Assembly: GCA_017618015.1 (NCBI GenBank) | Contig: JAFZVC010000096.1 | Location: 1-64,000, forward strand | Direction: 5' to 3' | Length of the DNA: 64,000 nt | Source of the DNA: Spirochaetaceae bacterium | Lineage (GTDB): Bacteria; Spirochaetota; Spirochaetia; Treponematales; Treponemataceae | Part shown: piece by piece, positions 49,971-58,891 of the stretch | How positions within the stretch are numbered: position 1 is the stretch's first letter | Layout of the letters: the number at the start of each line of letters is the position of its first letter | Position numbers and translations under genes: made by a program | Notes under the pieces: generated by a model | The model's input: only the letters and a program-made list of their open reading frames with translations | Told to the model about the DNA's origin: nothing | Database searches by the model: none

Positions 49971-50599
49971 GCCAAAAGCTTTTTTACAGAAATGATAATC
50001 AGCGGCAGATACATGAAAATCAGGTTCAGTCTTTGCCACAATCCTTCATTCTGAATAAATGTGTTTTTAAACTCAGGCTTATCGGACATGACGAACAGCA
50101 CAAAAAATGCCAGCGAAATAACAAAGCAAATTACGCTTATTACACCGAATGCCGTTTCGCTTCCTTTAAATGAAAGGATTGCAAGCAGAAGAGGAACGAA
50201 CAAGAACAGCATAAACCCGATTGCAGAGCCTGCGCCATGTATTTTAGAAGCGGTTGTAACAACATCCTTTGATTCATTCACGCTGAAAAATCCTGTGAAT
50301 ATGCATGCGCCAACAGCAAAAGCAGCAACAAATACGACAAGAACTATTGTGAGTCCGCCCGAAACTGAATTGTAGCAGCTGTAAATTACCGGAATTGCGG
50401 CAAGGAAAAGTAAACCTTCGACAATCATCCATAAATTAAACGGCACTCTGACAGGACTTTTTGGATTTCCGAGCGCACTTATAGACATCTTTGCGCTGCT
50501 GTAGCCGTTGTAAAACATCGAAAGAATCAGAGAGACAGCGAGGTCGCCAACCATCGCTATTGTGCAAAACAGCCATCCGTACATATTTAAAAATGTCAT
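49967..50599 (-). CDS. DUF998-type membrane protein
   Basis: A 210-residue integral membrane protein with about six hydrophobic helices and the family features Y-N-G-Y-S-S-A-K-M-S-I-S-A-L-G and S-K-I-H-G-A-G-S-A-I-G. Members have no settled function. The ATG overlaps the preceding stop (TAATG). Third gene of the string phosphotransferase, HEAT, DUF998, GNAT, broken GNAT. Confidence 0.8.
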   Translation of the reverse strand: MTFLNMYGWLFCTIAMVGDLAVSLILSMFYNGYSSAKMSISALGNPKSPVRVPFNLWMIVEGLLFLAAIPVIYSCYNSVSGGLTIVLVVFVAAFAVGACIFTGFFSVNESKDVVTTASKIHGAGSAIGFMLFLFVPLLLAILSFKGSETAFGVISVICFVISLAFFVLFVMSDKPEFKNTFIQNEGLWQRLNLIFMYLPLIIISVKKLLA

Positions 50600-51210
50600 T
50601 ATTTAATCTCCTGATTTGTCGCTTTTATCGCACCAAGGCAGTGAATCCTTACGACGCGGTTATCATCGGTTTCTGCCATCTTTTGGAGCTGCTCCACATA
50701 AGGCTTTACAAACTCTGGCTTTCGTTTGCCAAGAACTCGGAAGATTTCCGGCGCTTCCATCCTAACCTTGTCATCACCATCGTGCAGAAGCTTTTCAAAT
50801 ATCATCATGTGCTTTTCGTAAATGTCAGGGGTGTTTGTGGCGATATTTTCCGAAGCCCAGATAAAACTAAGCCTTACCTGTGGAGATTCGTCAGTCGCAA
50901 AACGAAAAAGCCCCTGCCAGTAAGGCTCAATCAAGTTATAGTCGGCTCGTCCGATTCTGCCGAGCGCATTCAGCGCACGTTCCCGCAAAAGCGTAACCGG
51001 GCTGTCACAAAAAGAAGCGATTTTCGGAACCACGTCTTTCACTGCCGCCGAATAGACAAGCCCCATCTCGCCAAGCAGCCAAAGCGTCTTTGCCTTGATT
51101 TTCTCAGACTCATGGGTAAGCAAAGACGAAACATACGAAATGCTTTCTTCCCACTTGTCTTTGTTCTTGGTAAGTGTTCCAAGTTCCTTATAAAGCTCTG
51201 TTTCGGTCAA
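50599..51210 (-). CDS. HEAT-repeat protein
   Basis: A 203-residue, wholly helical protein with about five HEAT units (for example I-K-A-K-T-L-W-L-L-G-E-M-G, L-L-R-E-R-A-L-N-A-L-G-R-I-G, V-R-M-E-A-P-E-I-F-R-V-L-G). Such proteins are protein- or nucleic-acid-binding scaffolds. The start is TTG at 51210, six nt after AGGAG, directly following the phosphotransferase stop. It is not long enough, and lacks the motifs, to be an AlkD-type glycosylase. Confidence 0.8.
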   Translation of the reverse strand: MTETELYKELGTLTKNKDKWEESISYVSSLLTHESEKIKAKTLWLLGEMGLVYSAAVKDVVPKIASFCDSPVTLLRERALNALGRIGRADYNLIEPYWQGLFRFATDESPQVRLSFIWASENIATNTPDIYEKHMMIFEKLLHDGDDKVRMEAPEIFRVLGKRKPEFVKPYVEQLQKMAETDDNRVVRIHCLGAIKATNQEIK

Positions 51211-52131
51211 TTATTTCTCCTGATGTTCCATCCACTTGTTAAGCCAGTAAAGCTGCCAGTCAATAAATTGCCCATCGATACAGTCTATGCCGTGAACCTC
51301 AAGGATCGTCGCCTGTAGCTGAAAATGACGGATTGCAACCCAGTCGGAAAACGAAAGCTTTTCTTCTGGGCTGAGGGCGCGGAACTTTGTATAACCAGTC
51401 AAAAACTTTTCATAAACCGCGCGTGTCGTTTCTATATCTTCCTGCTGCAGATTAAAATAATTCGTCATATCGCACATAACCATTACATCGAACATAACAG
51501 GAGCTAGGCAGATAGTGTCAAAATCCAAAAAGTAAATCCGATTATCCTTTGTCTGCAAAAGATTTCCGCGATGAAGGTCGCCATGGCAAACACCATACGG
51601 AAGCTTCTCAACTTTCTTCCATAGGTGCTCACCAAGTTCTTCATACGCAGCGATTTGTGGATATGACTTTTGGCGCAAAAAATCGATATAACGCCCGATA
51701 AAAAACTGTTTGTCACGAAGAACCGGCTGAACAGGGCAGTTTTCCATCTGGGAATGAAGCTTCCCGACAAGTTCGCCGACCTTTTCCGCAGTCTCAGGCT
51801 CTTCAAGGTTCGGCTCCTCGCCCTCAATAAACTCTTGCAGGAGCAACAGACACGGCTCGCCAACAGCTGCACACGTAGCGGCAACAATTGCTTCTCCGGA
51901 TTTCGTCAGAATTGTCTTTGGCACAGGGAATCCGTTTCCTTCAAGGTACCGCGTAACCAAAACCGATTGTTTCGCCGTCTCGAAAAATGCCGAACCAATC
52001 ACCTTTAGAAGATATTTCTTTTCGCCATTAACGATATATGTCTTGTTGCCGCCTTCTCTCAAAAACTCCAGAGTCACATTCTCCAGCCCATATTGAGTTT
52101 GCAACAATTGAATCAGTTTTTTTTCCGTCAT
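51211..52131 (-). CDS. aminoglycoside-phosphotransferase-family kinase
   Basis: A 306-residue small-molecule kinase of the APH/choline-kinase fold. The catalytic loop is C-H-G-D-L-H-R-G-N and the metal motif I-Y-F-L-D-F-D-T. An early K-Y-L-L-K-V supplies the ATP-binding Lys. AAGGGG lies before the ATG at 52131. The natural substrate may be an amino alcohol, homoserine-like compound or an antibiotic. First gene of a five-gene string with two acetyltransferases, which together would suit drug or small-molecule modification, though this is not shown. Confidence 0.85.
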   Translation of the reverse strand: MTEKKLIQLLQTQYGLENVTLEFLREGGNKTYIVNGEKKYLLKVIGSAFFETAKQSVLVTRYLEGNGFPVPKTILTKSGEAIVAATCAAVGEPCLLLLQEFIEGEEPNLEEPETAEKVGELVGKLHSQMENCPVQPVLRDKQFFIGRYIDFLRQKSYPQIAAYEELGEHLWKKVEKLPYGVCHGDLHRGNLLQTKDNRIYFLDFDTICLAPVMFDVMVMCDMTNYFNLQQEDIETTRAVYEKFLTGYTKFRALSPEEKLSFSDWVAIRHFQLQATILEVHGIDCIDGQFIDWQLYWLNKWMEHQEK

Positions 52132-52195
52132 GGGTTCCCCTTGCACTCTTGCTGCTGCCGGATGCTCTCAAATCACTTGTGCTCTTAAATCAATT

Positions 52196-53092
52196 TTATT
52201 GATTATACCACTGTGTGCGCCACTGTGGATCCCAGGTGTTTTCGACACAGTAAAGACAATGCTTGTTTGTCTGCCAGTTCATGCGCAGAATGTAGATGTC
52301 GCCACAAGGATGAACAGCCACCGATTCTAATTGTTCTGAATTGAATCTTACTGATAAAGTTAAAACATCCTCTTCCGTTTCATCATCTGTTACATAAATG
52401 TTTCTTTCACCAATGAGATACTGATATTTATTGATGAATGCATTTCCCCAATAATACGGCTTCCCGTTTATATACAATCTATCGTCCTCTATCAAAAGTC
52501 CTTTTTTGCCATATTCGCTGTTTTTAGAAAAAAGCCTTATCGTCTGATCTGGGGTTCTGTAATTTTTTTTGTTTTCTTCAATGCTCACCCCCGGATTAAT
52601 TACGCTGTGAATGGCACTATTATAATCTACATATAAAAATACATTGTTTTCTTTTGAATAATAAGAGGCTCGGATAGGTGCGCTCAGATTCTCGATATCA
52701 ACGGTTTTCTTGCCCGATTTTTCATCAATTATAAAAAAGCCATTTTCATAAACCTGAAAGCCCAACAAGCCTTTTTCCACATACATAAAAGCTGTTCCCG
52801 GAAACAGACCAAAATCTTTTCTGTTTTTCAAAGAATAATCCGCTGTGTCCAGAGTATATACAACCCTTGTATCTTCTTGATATACATAGATTTTGCCGTC
52901 AGAATCTATCTTCAGGGAATTCCCGGTAACATCTTCGTAAGCTCTTAACATATCGTTAGACCTTATAAAGAGATATCCGTTTTCTTTCTTATTTTCGAAC
53001 TCGTGTAGTTTTTCAAGCTTATAGTCATCTGCAAATATTGCGCCAAAAATCAACATGCACAGTATTGAAACTACCAGTTTTTTCATTTTCAT
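52196..53092 (-). CDS. hypothetical exported protein
   Basis: A 298-residue protein with a signal peptide (L-V-V-S-I-L-C-M-L-I-F-G-A-I-F-A-D) and a beta-rich mature part with repeated V-Y/I-Y strand pairs, suggesting a beta-propeller-like fold. No catalytic motif. GGAGG lies just before two tandem ATGs (53092 and 53086). It shares its general style, but not clear homology, with the two YARHG-type proteins nearby. Confidence 0.65.
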   Translation of the reverse strand: MKMKKLVVSILCMLIFGAIFADDYKLEKLHEFENKKENGYLFIRSNDMLRAYEDVTGNSLKIDSDGKIYVYQEDTRVVYTLDTADYSLKNRKDFGLFPGTAFMYVEKGLLGFQVYENGFFIIDEKSGKKTVDIENLSAPIRASYYSKENNVFLYVDYNSAIHSVINPGVSIEENKKNYRTPDQTIRLFSKNSEYGKKGLLIEDDRLYINGKPYYWGNAFINKYQYLIGERNIYVTDDETEEDVLTLSVRFNSEQLESVAVHPCGDIYILRMNWQTNKHCLYCVENTWDPQWRTQWYNQ

Positions 53093-53104
53093 GTTCCTCC
53101 AAAA

Positions 53105-53279
53105 TATATTTTATTTTCGGGCAGTCCCGCCGCTGTCGCGTCGGTCGCTACGTTCCAGGTAGCTCGAAACTGCGCACTTCGTGCTTGTTGCGGAATACCG
53201 CTATCGCTCAGCCGCTTCCCTCGTCACTCACTACGTTCGTTCCTCAGTCCAGTGGCCAGCTTCGCCGCCTTCCACATCG
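53105..53279. other. G+C-rich spacer
   Basis: Rich in short palindromic words (for example CGTAGTGAGTGACG and GCACTTCGTGC) between the YARHG-type gene and the exported protein gene. No open frame here has a ribosome site. The leader and GGAGG of the 52196-53092 gene begin at its lower-coordinate edge. Confidence 0.4.
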
Positions 53280-54506
53280 CTACTGCTTTTCCAGTTTCTG
53301 TATCATTTCGACAAGCTTCTGGCGGTGTGCTGGAAGCTTCACTTCGCCTGATGTTTTGCCTTCATCCGTGTACCAGACTTGTTTGTCGAAATATGCGGAA
53401 AGGTCTGCGCTCTTAAAATGAACGCCGTAAATTGCGAAGATTGTGTTCCTCAAAAGGCGAAGATCGGCTTTGCTCAAAGTCGGAAGAACTTCATCAACGT
53501 ATTTGCCGTAATTGTCGTCGGTATAGCCATTTATCGCCATCGCGTAGAAATCCGGGTCGCCCCAGGTGCGTCGGATGCGGAAGACTTCAGTGTAAGCTTC
53601 ACCTGCAATGTAGTAGTAGATGTTGCCGCCAAAGCCGACGTACCAGCTGGTGGAATATTCAGGTCTTGTTTCCTGATAATCGCCATTACGACCTAGAATT
53701 GTTGAATAGTTATTCAATGTTGTATCAAATATAAACCTTTCTTCATTTATATTAAAACAAAATAGGTTTGAAGTAGATTCTGTTCCTACTTCGCAAAATG
53801 TACCCCAATCATTCTTGTAATTACCCCACCAAAAGAAATCGCAACCATAACGATTTCCCTGATTATCATATTGATATAATGAACCACCTTTTATTGGCTT
53901 ATAATATCTCTTTCCCCAAATAAGTACTCGATTACGTATAAAATCATTATAGAGTTCCTGCTCCGCTGCCCTCTTTTCGCTCTGATCATACTTCTCCGGG
54001 TCATATTCTTTCAGATATTCCATTGCTTCTTCACTTGAATAAATTCGACCGGTTGTATCTACTGCTCCAGGATAGCCTGACTCGTCAACATAATAGACAA
54101 TGTACCCGTTCCCCTTTTTCAAGATAAAACTTATGCCGGATTGTACTTTATTATTTAAATTTGCAATTTTCCCATTTACTATACTATTGATAAATATTCC
54201 TGTATCTGAATAGCTAATTAGATATTCATTTAATTTTACACGCTCTATACCGTTTAATATTGGTACCATTTTATCAAAAAATACATAATTATTTTCACAA
54301 TTATAAATCCAAGAACCTCCACTGCCACCATTTATTAAATATATATCATCATTTTTTTCATCAACCATTATCCCTTCTGGCATTACATTTACAATTTTTA
54401 CTCTTAGTTTTATATCTTCTGTTTTTACTAATCTCTCAATGGTCTGCGCAAAGCAAAAAATACTTATTGAGAAAATAATTGCCGTAAGTAAAAGTCTCTT
54501 TTTCAT
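53280..54506 (-). CDS. exported YARHG-type domain protein (copy 1)
   Basis: A 408-residue secreted or envelope protein. Signal peptide L-L-L-T-A-I-I-F-S-I-S-I-F-C-F-A; a variable middle; and a C-terminal YARHG-like domain of about 90 residues (L-R-L-L-R-N-T-I-F-A-I-Y-G-V-H-F-K-S and Y-F-D-K-Q-V-W-Y). Here the name-giving R-H-G is V-H-F. It is closely related to the gene at 62096-63316: signal peptide, the G-I-S-F-I-L-K-K segment and the last ~120 residues are nearly the same, while the parts between differ. Function unknown. Confidence 0.75.
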   Translation of the reverse strand: MKKRLLLTAIIFSISIFCFAQTIERLVKTEDIKLRVKIVNVMPEGIMVDEKNDDIYLINGGSGGSWIYNCENNYVFFDKMVPILNGIERVKLNEYLISYSDTGIFINSIVNGKIANLNNKVQSGISFILKKGNGYIVYYVDESGYPGAVDTTGRIYSSEEAMEYLKEYDPEKYDQSEKRAAEQELYNDFIRNRVLIWGKRYYKPIKGGSLYQYDNQGNRYGCDFFWWGNYKNDWGTFCEVGTESTSNLFCFNINEERFIFDTTLNNYSTILGRNGDYQETRPEYSTSWYVGFGGNIYYYIAGEAYTEVFRIRRTWGDPDFYAMAINGYTDDNYGKYVDEVLPTLSKADLRLLRNTIFAIYGVHFKSADLSAYFDKQVWYTDEGKTSGEVKLPAHRQKLVEMIQKLEKQ

Positions 54507-54579
54507 CTACCTGTTCCCCAGATTCTAATTCCTAAATCATTTATATTATAACAACTTGATTATATATTCAGTGTCACTC
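54507..54579 (-). repeat. promoter region of YARHG copy 1, duplicated at 62026-62095
   Basis: The 73 bp upstream of this gene match the upstream region of copy 2 almost base for base for their distal ~50 bp (from GAGTGACAC through ATATATAATC and GTTGTTATA to ATGATTTAGG). At this locus the distal end is also the last codons and stop of the metallo-hydrolase gene (54560-55405). Confidence 0.8.
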
Positions 54580-55405
54580 CATCGTATGCTACGTGGTAAC
54601 CGTTTGTTTCGGCTTCTTTTTCCATTTCATCATGTGTTGCGTTTCCCTCATGCGAAATATGCGTGGCATAAACTAAAGATTTTTCATCTATGATGCCCTT
54701 CGTTTTCATCATTTTTACAGAATCAGATACCATGCCAGAATCCATATGACCGCCTGAGTTGAATCCTTTACCATAGGTTTGATCAAGAAAAACAACGTCA
54801 AATCTATATTTCTCAAGGATTCTCCATGCATCCGCGCTAATTTCAAGGATATCGGTTCCATAGAAAACGTTTTTGCCGTTGCAGGAAATTATATAGACCA
54901 ACGCTTCTATTCTGGAATCATGTTTGGAATCAATAGCTGTAATCTCATAATCATCTACCGTCAGGGTTTCTCCGTGTTTTATCAAATGGAGATTGTAGTT
55001 CAAAGCACGCTGCCACTTATCATCAAATAAATCGATGCTTTCGTTCTCATTTATCCAATGATTCATATCATTTGCCGTGCCTTTTGAACAGACAATATCA
55101 AGATGATTCAAAGCTTTCGTCGCGTAGGCACTCCATCTGGTAACAAAATGAGCAGCATCAAAATGATCGCTATGCGAATGGGTTTGAAGCAGATATCTGA
55201 GCTTTCCAGCATCAATTCCATACATATTGCAGGCATTGATTGAATCCGGTCCTAAATCGATCAGCAATTCATCATTTATTACGATAGAAGAACGTTTTCT
55301 GACATTCTTGCCGCCGAGCCTTCGTGATTGGATACATACATCGCAGTTACAAAAAGCGAGCGGCATACTCGTTGCGGCTGCTGTCCCCAGAACGACTATT
55401 TTCAT
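54560..55405 (-). CDS. MBL-fold metallo-hydrolase, PhnP-like
   Basis: A 281-residue metallo-beta-lactamase-fold enzyme. It starts I-V-V-L-G-T-A-A-A-T-S-M-P and has C-x-C-x-x-C-like Cys residues (C-N-C-D-V-C), as in PhnP-type phosphodiesterases, then the metal site T-H-S-H-S-D-H and a late T-H-I-S-H. Probably a phosphodiesterase or other hydrolase acting on small phosphate esters. GGAG lies before the ATG. Monocistronic or upstream of YARHG copy 1, whose promoter overlaps its 3' end. Confidence 0.82.
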   Translation of the reverse strand: MKIVVLGTAAATSMPLAFCNCDVCIQSRRLGGKNVRKRSSIVINDELLIDLGPDSINACNMYGIDAGKLRYLLQTHSHSDHFDAAHFVTRWSAYATKALNHLDIVCSKGTANDMNHWINENESIDLFDDKWQRALNYNLHLIKHGETLTVDDYEITAIDSKHDSRIEALVYIISCNGKNVFYGTDILEISADAWRILEKYRFDVVFLDQTYGKGFNSGGHMDSGMVSDSVKMMKTKGIIDEKSLVYATHISHEGNATHDEMEKEAETNGYHVAYDGVTLNI

Positions 55406-55540
55406 AGCACTCCACCATTAAATGTTGATTTTGATTGTATCTGTAGAGAGCGATTTTTTCTATAAGGAAAATCTTAAAAATCATTATTGACTAATTAAAA
55501 ATCAAAATAGATACTCCAAAGAATCTTGGAGGAAAGCTTT

Positions 55541-56518
55541 ATGGATAGGGACGAACTGCACAAACTGATTGAGACGAAACAGCCGAACATCTGCCAGGTG
55601 GTGGCGTATAAGGGCGGCGAGGAAGTTTATTCGGACTGCTGGAACGGCTACAAAATTGATGACTGCGCGCATGTTATGTCGGTGACGAAAAGTATTTTTG
55701 CGCTGCTCGTGGGCATTGCGATAGATAAAGGACAGATTAAAAGCGTTGACGATAAGGTGCTCGATTATTTTCCGGAATATAAGGTGAAGCGCGGTGAGAA
55801 GACGATTTATGATGTGACGATTAAGCATCTTCTGACGATGAGGGCGCCGTACAAGGGCAAGGGCGATCCGTGGAGCAAAGTGTGTTCGAGCGAGAACTGG
55901 ACTTACACATCGCTTGATTTTCTTGGTGGACGACAGGGGCTCACAGATGAGTTCAGGTACTCGTCGGTGTGCCTTCATGTTTTGACTGGCATTCTTTATA
56001 AGGCTACGGGCATGATAACCGTGGACTACGCGAACAAGTATCTGTTTGAGCCGCTTGGCATTCCGGCGCACGAGGTTTATATTGCGAAGTCTGCGGAGGA
56101 GCACAAGCAGTTTACGATTGAAAAGACTCCGAAAAAGGCTGTGTGGTTCAGCGACCGCCAGAATCTTGGAACGCCGGGTTACGGGCTTTGTTTGACGGCG
56201 GCTGATATGGCGAAGATTGGGCTTATGTGCCTGAACAAGGGCGAGTTTGCCGGGCGTCAGATTGTGTCAGCGAAATGGATTCGCGAGATGACAGAGCCGC
56301 GTACTGTTGAGAGCAAGCATTTCCGCGGAATGGACTACGGATATTTGTGGTGGATAGTTGATAGGAAAAAAGGCATCTACGCGGCGATTGGCAACAGCGG
56401 AAACGTGATTTACATCAACCCTGAGAAGAATATTGTCGTGGCGGTCGCGTCGTATTTTAAGCCGACGATTTTTGACCGCGTTGATTTTATTCAGCAGGAG
56501 ATTGAGCTGAGGTTGTAA
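55541..56518 (+). CDS. class C beta-lactamase-family serine hydrolase
   Basis: A 325-residue penicillin-binding-protein-fold esterase or peptidase. The nucleophile motif S-V-T-K (Ser-x-x-Lys) lies at about residues 46-49, and Y-S appears in F-R-Y-S-S-V as the second motif. No signal peptide is visible, so it acts in the cytoplasm and is more likely an esterase or aminopeptidase than a beta-lactamase. GGAGG lies 8 nt before the ATG at 55541. It is higher in G+C than its neighbours. Confidence 0.85.
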   Translation: MDRDELHKLIETKQPNICQVVAYKGGEEVYSDCWNGYKIDDCAHVMSVTKSIFALLVGIAIDKGQIKSVDDKVLDYFPEYKVKRGEKTIYDVTIKHLLTMRAPYKGKGDPWSKVCSSENWTYTSLDFLGGRQGLTDEFRYSSVCLHVLTGILYKATGMITVDYANKYLFEPLGIPAHEVYIAKSAEEHKQFTIEKTPKKAVWFSDRQNLGTPGYGLCLTAADMAKIGLMCLNKGEFAGRQIVSAKWIREMTEPRTVESKHFRGMDYGYLWWIVDRKKGIYAAIGNSGNVIYINPEKNIVVAVASYFKPTIFDRVDFIQQEIELRL

Positions 56519-56527
56519 GGCAAACTC

Positions 56528-56956
56528 TTACTTCATATTCCTTTCTTCAAGCTTTTTGTTCATCTTTTTTGCAGAATCGGAATCTATTATGTAGGATACT
56601 ATCATCACGATAGCATAAACACAAATGATGACAGCCTCAAAGCTTATTGCATTTACAGGGTTTTTAAAAGTGAACCAGCCGCGGAAAGCTCCGGTTATCA
56701 GAATAACTGCGTTGATAATTAAAAAAGATATAACCTGCAAAATGACCATTACGATTATTGAATAATTGATTTCAAAAAGGAAAGGAAGATAGCAGACAGC
56801 AGATACAAATCCAATGAACATAATGGCCCAGATGTCTGTACTGGCCATGACACGTTCATTGCCAAAAAAGAAGGTGATATAAATTGAAGCAATAAAAAAA
56901 ATAGCCGTTACAACACGTGTAAAAATCATAAGCATTATGTTTATTTTTTCTTTCAT
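56528..56956 (-). CDS. small four-helix membrane protein, DUF3021-like
   Basis: A 142-residue protein with four hydrophobic helices and a basic tail. It follows a LytTR regulator gene by 40 bp with its own AGGAGG. The pairing of a small four-helix membrane protein with a LytTR regulator lacking a receiver domain is typical of DUF3021 systems, where the membrane protein restrains the regulator. The family call rests on size, topology and context. Confidence 0.65.
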   Translation of the reverse strand: MKEKINIMLMIFTRVVTAIFFIASIYITFFFGNERVMASTDIWAIMFIGFVSAVCYLPFLFEINYSIIVMVILQVISFLIINAVILITGAFRGWFTFKNPVNAISFEAVIICVYAIVMIVSYIIDSDSAKKMNKKLEERNMK

Positions 56957-56996
56957 AATTATCCTCCTGCTTGTTGATTCATGATGGTTTATTGCT

Positions 56997-57434
56997 TTAG
57001 AGTCCCAGCCTCTTTTTTAAGACAGGAACATAATTTCGTGAAATAATCACTTTGTAGCCGTTTTTAAGAACAGCTTCGAAGAGGCCTCCAAAAATAGGTG
57101 AAAGACTTTCCACTTTGTTCAGATTCATAATCACCGCTTTATTAACCCGCAGAAAATCCTGAGGTAAAAAGTCTTCTTCCAGCTGATACAGCTTGAGCTT
57201 TGTTTCAAGCACATCATCCGTTGTGTATGCAAAAACTTTATCATCTACAGATTCAAAATAAAGAATCTCCGAAAGCTCTGCAAAAACAATTTTTGAATCC
57301 TTTTGAAAGCTGATTTTCTGCCTGTGATTCTTTATGCGCTCTATCAAAAGGCGAATATCATCATCAAGGCTCTGACACTTGATAATGATTTCGTCTTCTT
57401 CTTCGGGTGCTTTATCTAAAATAGTAATCTTCAT
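56997..57434 (-). CDS. LytTR-family DNA-binding regulator (no receiver)
   Basis: A 145-residue regulator whose C-terminal ~100 residues are a LytTR beta-type DNA-binding domain (I-L-Y-F-E-S-V-D-D-K-V, then F-L-R-V-N-K-A-V-I-M-N-L). The N-terminus is too short for a receiver. The start has no Shine-Dalgarno sequence and is 3 bp after the hydrolase stop, so translation is probably coupled. With the membrane protein that follows it forms a likely membrane-controlled switch. Confidence 0.88.
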   Translation of the reverse strand: MKITILDKAPEEEDEIIIKCQSLDDDIRLLIERIKNHRQKISFQKDSKIVFAELSEILYFESVDDKVFAYTTDDVLETKLKLYQLEEDFLPQDFLRVNKAVIMNLNKVESLSPIFGGLFEAVLKNGYKVIISRNYVPVLKKRLGL

Positions 57435-57437
57435 ATT

Positions 57438-58517
57438 TTAGAATTCTAACACAAATGGCTTTTCAAAGTCACTCCTAAAGTAATAAGTAAGCCTTCTTTT
57501 TTCAGGTTCAAAAATAACGCTCCAGGCAGTTATATCCTCAGTAGAATAATTTGGGGCACTTACACTTTCCATTGCTTTTCGTACATCCTCGGCATTCATT
57601 TTCCAGGATGATTTTTCTCCAACGTTCAGAAGCTTTGCAAAACGTTCTCTGGAGTTTTCTCTATCCGGATTTGAACCGTCATCTTTTTTTGGACTTTCGG
57701 CAGTGTAGTGATTTGTAAGCACCTTTGTCTCTGTTACATACATTTTGTTGTTTACATATTCAACAACAACCGATTTCCCGCTTGCATCTGCAATTGCAAA
57801 ATGATGGGCACTGCCAATTACAGAATACATATCTGTTTCTTCCAGAAGCTTTATTGCTTCATCAACAGTTGCAGCATTATCCAGAATTAAACGGATTGCC
57901 GCAGTAGTAGTCACATCTGGCTTGCTTGTATTTTGCGCAGTCTGTTCATCATCACCGGCCATATTATCTGCAATGTACAGTCCCTTTTCGTTTATACCGT
58001 CAAGCGGAACATAAATTGTAGCAAGCGCAATGATATCCTCAGAAAAGTTATTAACAGGATTCCAGTTTCGTTTTAATCCCAGAAACTCAAGGCAGCTTGT
58101 TGAAATTGATTCATAACCGCCACTTGGTTTTGTGTGAATAATCATAATGGCGCAATCATTCCAGTCAAAATTACGTCCGTAAATTTGTCCGCCGTCTGTA
58201 TTATTTGCGGCGATGGAACTGCAGCCAAAATCAGGCGCAGTAATTTTTACGCTGATATTTTTTCCTGCCCCCGACCCGCTCCAGCTTCCGTTTCTAAGAT
58301 CGCTTTCGATGTAGTCTGCCATCTCATCATTTGTTTTCCCGCCGCCTGCTTTTATATATTCATCAAACCTATAGTCTCCTTCATACTCAATATAAAAAAC
58401 ACCATTGTGAATTTTTCTGAGAGTGTTTAATGATGACATTTCTGCGTTATAATCACAGCCCGCGAATAAAAAGATATTTACCAAAAGGATTAATCCGAAT
58501 AAAAGTGATTTTTTCAT
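57438..58517 (-). CDS. Ntn-type linear-amide hydrolase lipoprotein (choloylglycine/penicillin-acylase-like)
   Basis: A 359-residue exported enzyme. The signal peptide ends in F-L-F-A-G-C, a lipobox. Inside the mature part F-G-C-S-S-I-A-A-N-N-T, then Y-G-R-N-F-D-W, is the Ntn-hydrolase pattern (Cys, and R/D/N residues of the C59/C45-type families). The Cys is internal, so activity would need processing or a non-classical arrangement. GGAG precedes the ATG at 58517. First gene of an operon with LytTR and DUF3021-like genes. Substrate unknown; bile-salt or N-acyl amides are typical of the families. Confidence 0.75.
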   Translation of the reverse strand: MKKSLLFGLILLVNIFLFAGCDYNAEMSSLNTLRKIHNGVFYIEYEGDYRFDEYIKAGGGKTNDEMADYIESDLRNGSWSGSGAGKNISVKITAPDFGCSSIAANNTDGGQIYGRNFDWNDCAIMIIHTKPSGGYESISTSCLEFLGLKRNWNPVNNFSEDIIALATIYVPLDGINEKGLYIADNMAGDDEQTAQNTSKPDVTTTAAIRLILDNAATVDEAIKLLEETDMYSVIGSAHHFAIADASGKSVVVEYVNNKMYVTETKVLTNHYTAESPKKDDGSNPDRENSRERFAKLLNVGEKSSWKMNAEDVRKAMESVSAPNYSTEDITAWSVIFEPEKRRLTYYFRSDFEKPFVLEF

Positions 58518-58659
58518 TTTCAACTCCTTGTGCAAGCCCTCTGGGGGTGGCGTTCAAATAATATATCTGGAGTATAGCAGAGATATGAAATTCAACAATA
58601 TGAATTTCGGTAAGATGCAATTTGGAGGGGGTAAGATGCAGTGGAATCGTATTTTGAAC

Positions 58660-58863
58660 CTAGATTATAGTGTATTGCATAAAGTTGCCGTTTTTTACAA
58701 AGCCGAAGTTTGTGTATAGAAGTACGCCCATGTCGGATGCAGTAATTTGAACACAACTGCAACCGTAAGCTTTTGCCTCGTTTACAACACGAGTCAGAAG
58801 CTCGCGGGCAATTCCCATGCGGCGGTAATTCTTTTCTGTAAGTTTGCGATATTTGATTGACAT
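58660..58863 (-). pseudogene. GNAT acetyltransferase remnant with internal deletion
   Basis: A 67-residue frame with a good ribosome site. It begins M-S-I-K-Y-R-K-L-T-E, as full GNATs do, but jumps directly to N-Y-R-R-M-G-I-A-R-E-L-L (the acetyl-CoA loop) and then continues normally to V-L-L-Y-T-N-F-G-F. Family members have about 80-90 residues between these parts. An in-frame deletion has removed them, so the protein would lack the first half of the fold and is almost certainly inactive. Confidence 0.7.
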
Positions 58864-58891
58864 ATTCCCTTTTTATCCTCACTATTTTTTT

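Noticed and set aside
54560-55405. PqqB-type gene of a PQQ cluster
   Set aside because: The metal motifs fit several MBL subfamilies, and no other PQQ gene lies nearby. The Cys-rich N-terminus suits PhnP-like enzymes better.
58528-58719. 63-codon frame on the + strand with GGAGGGGG before an internal ATG
   Set aside because: It lies in the promoter region of the hydrolase gene and antisense to the GNAT remnant. The peptide is low-complexity and has no support beyond one ribosome-like site.
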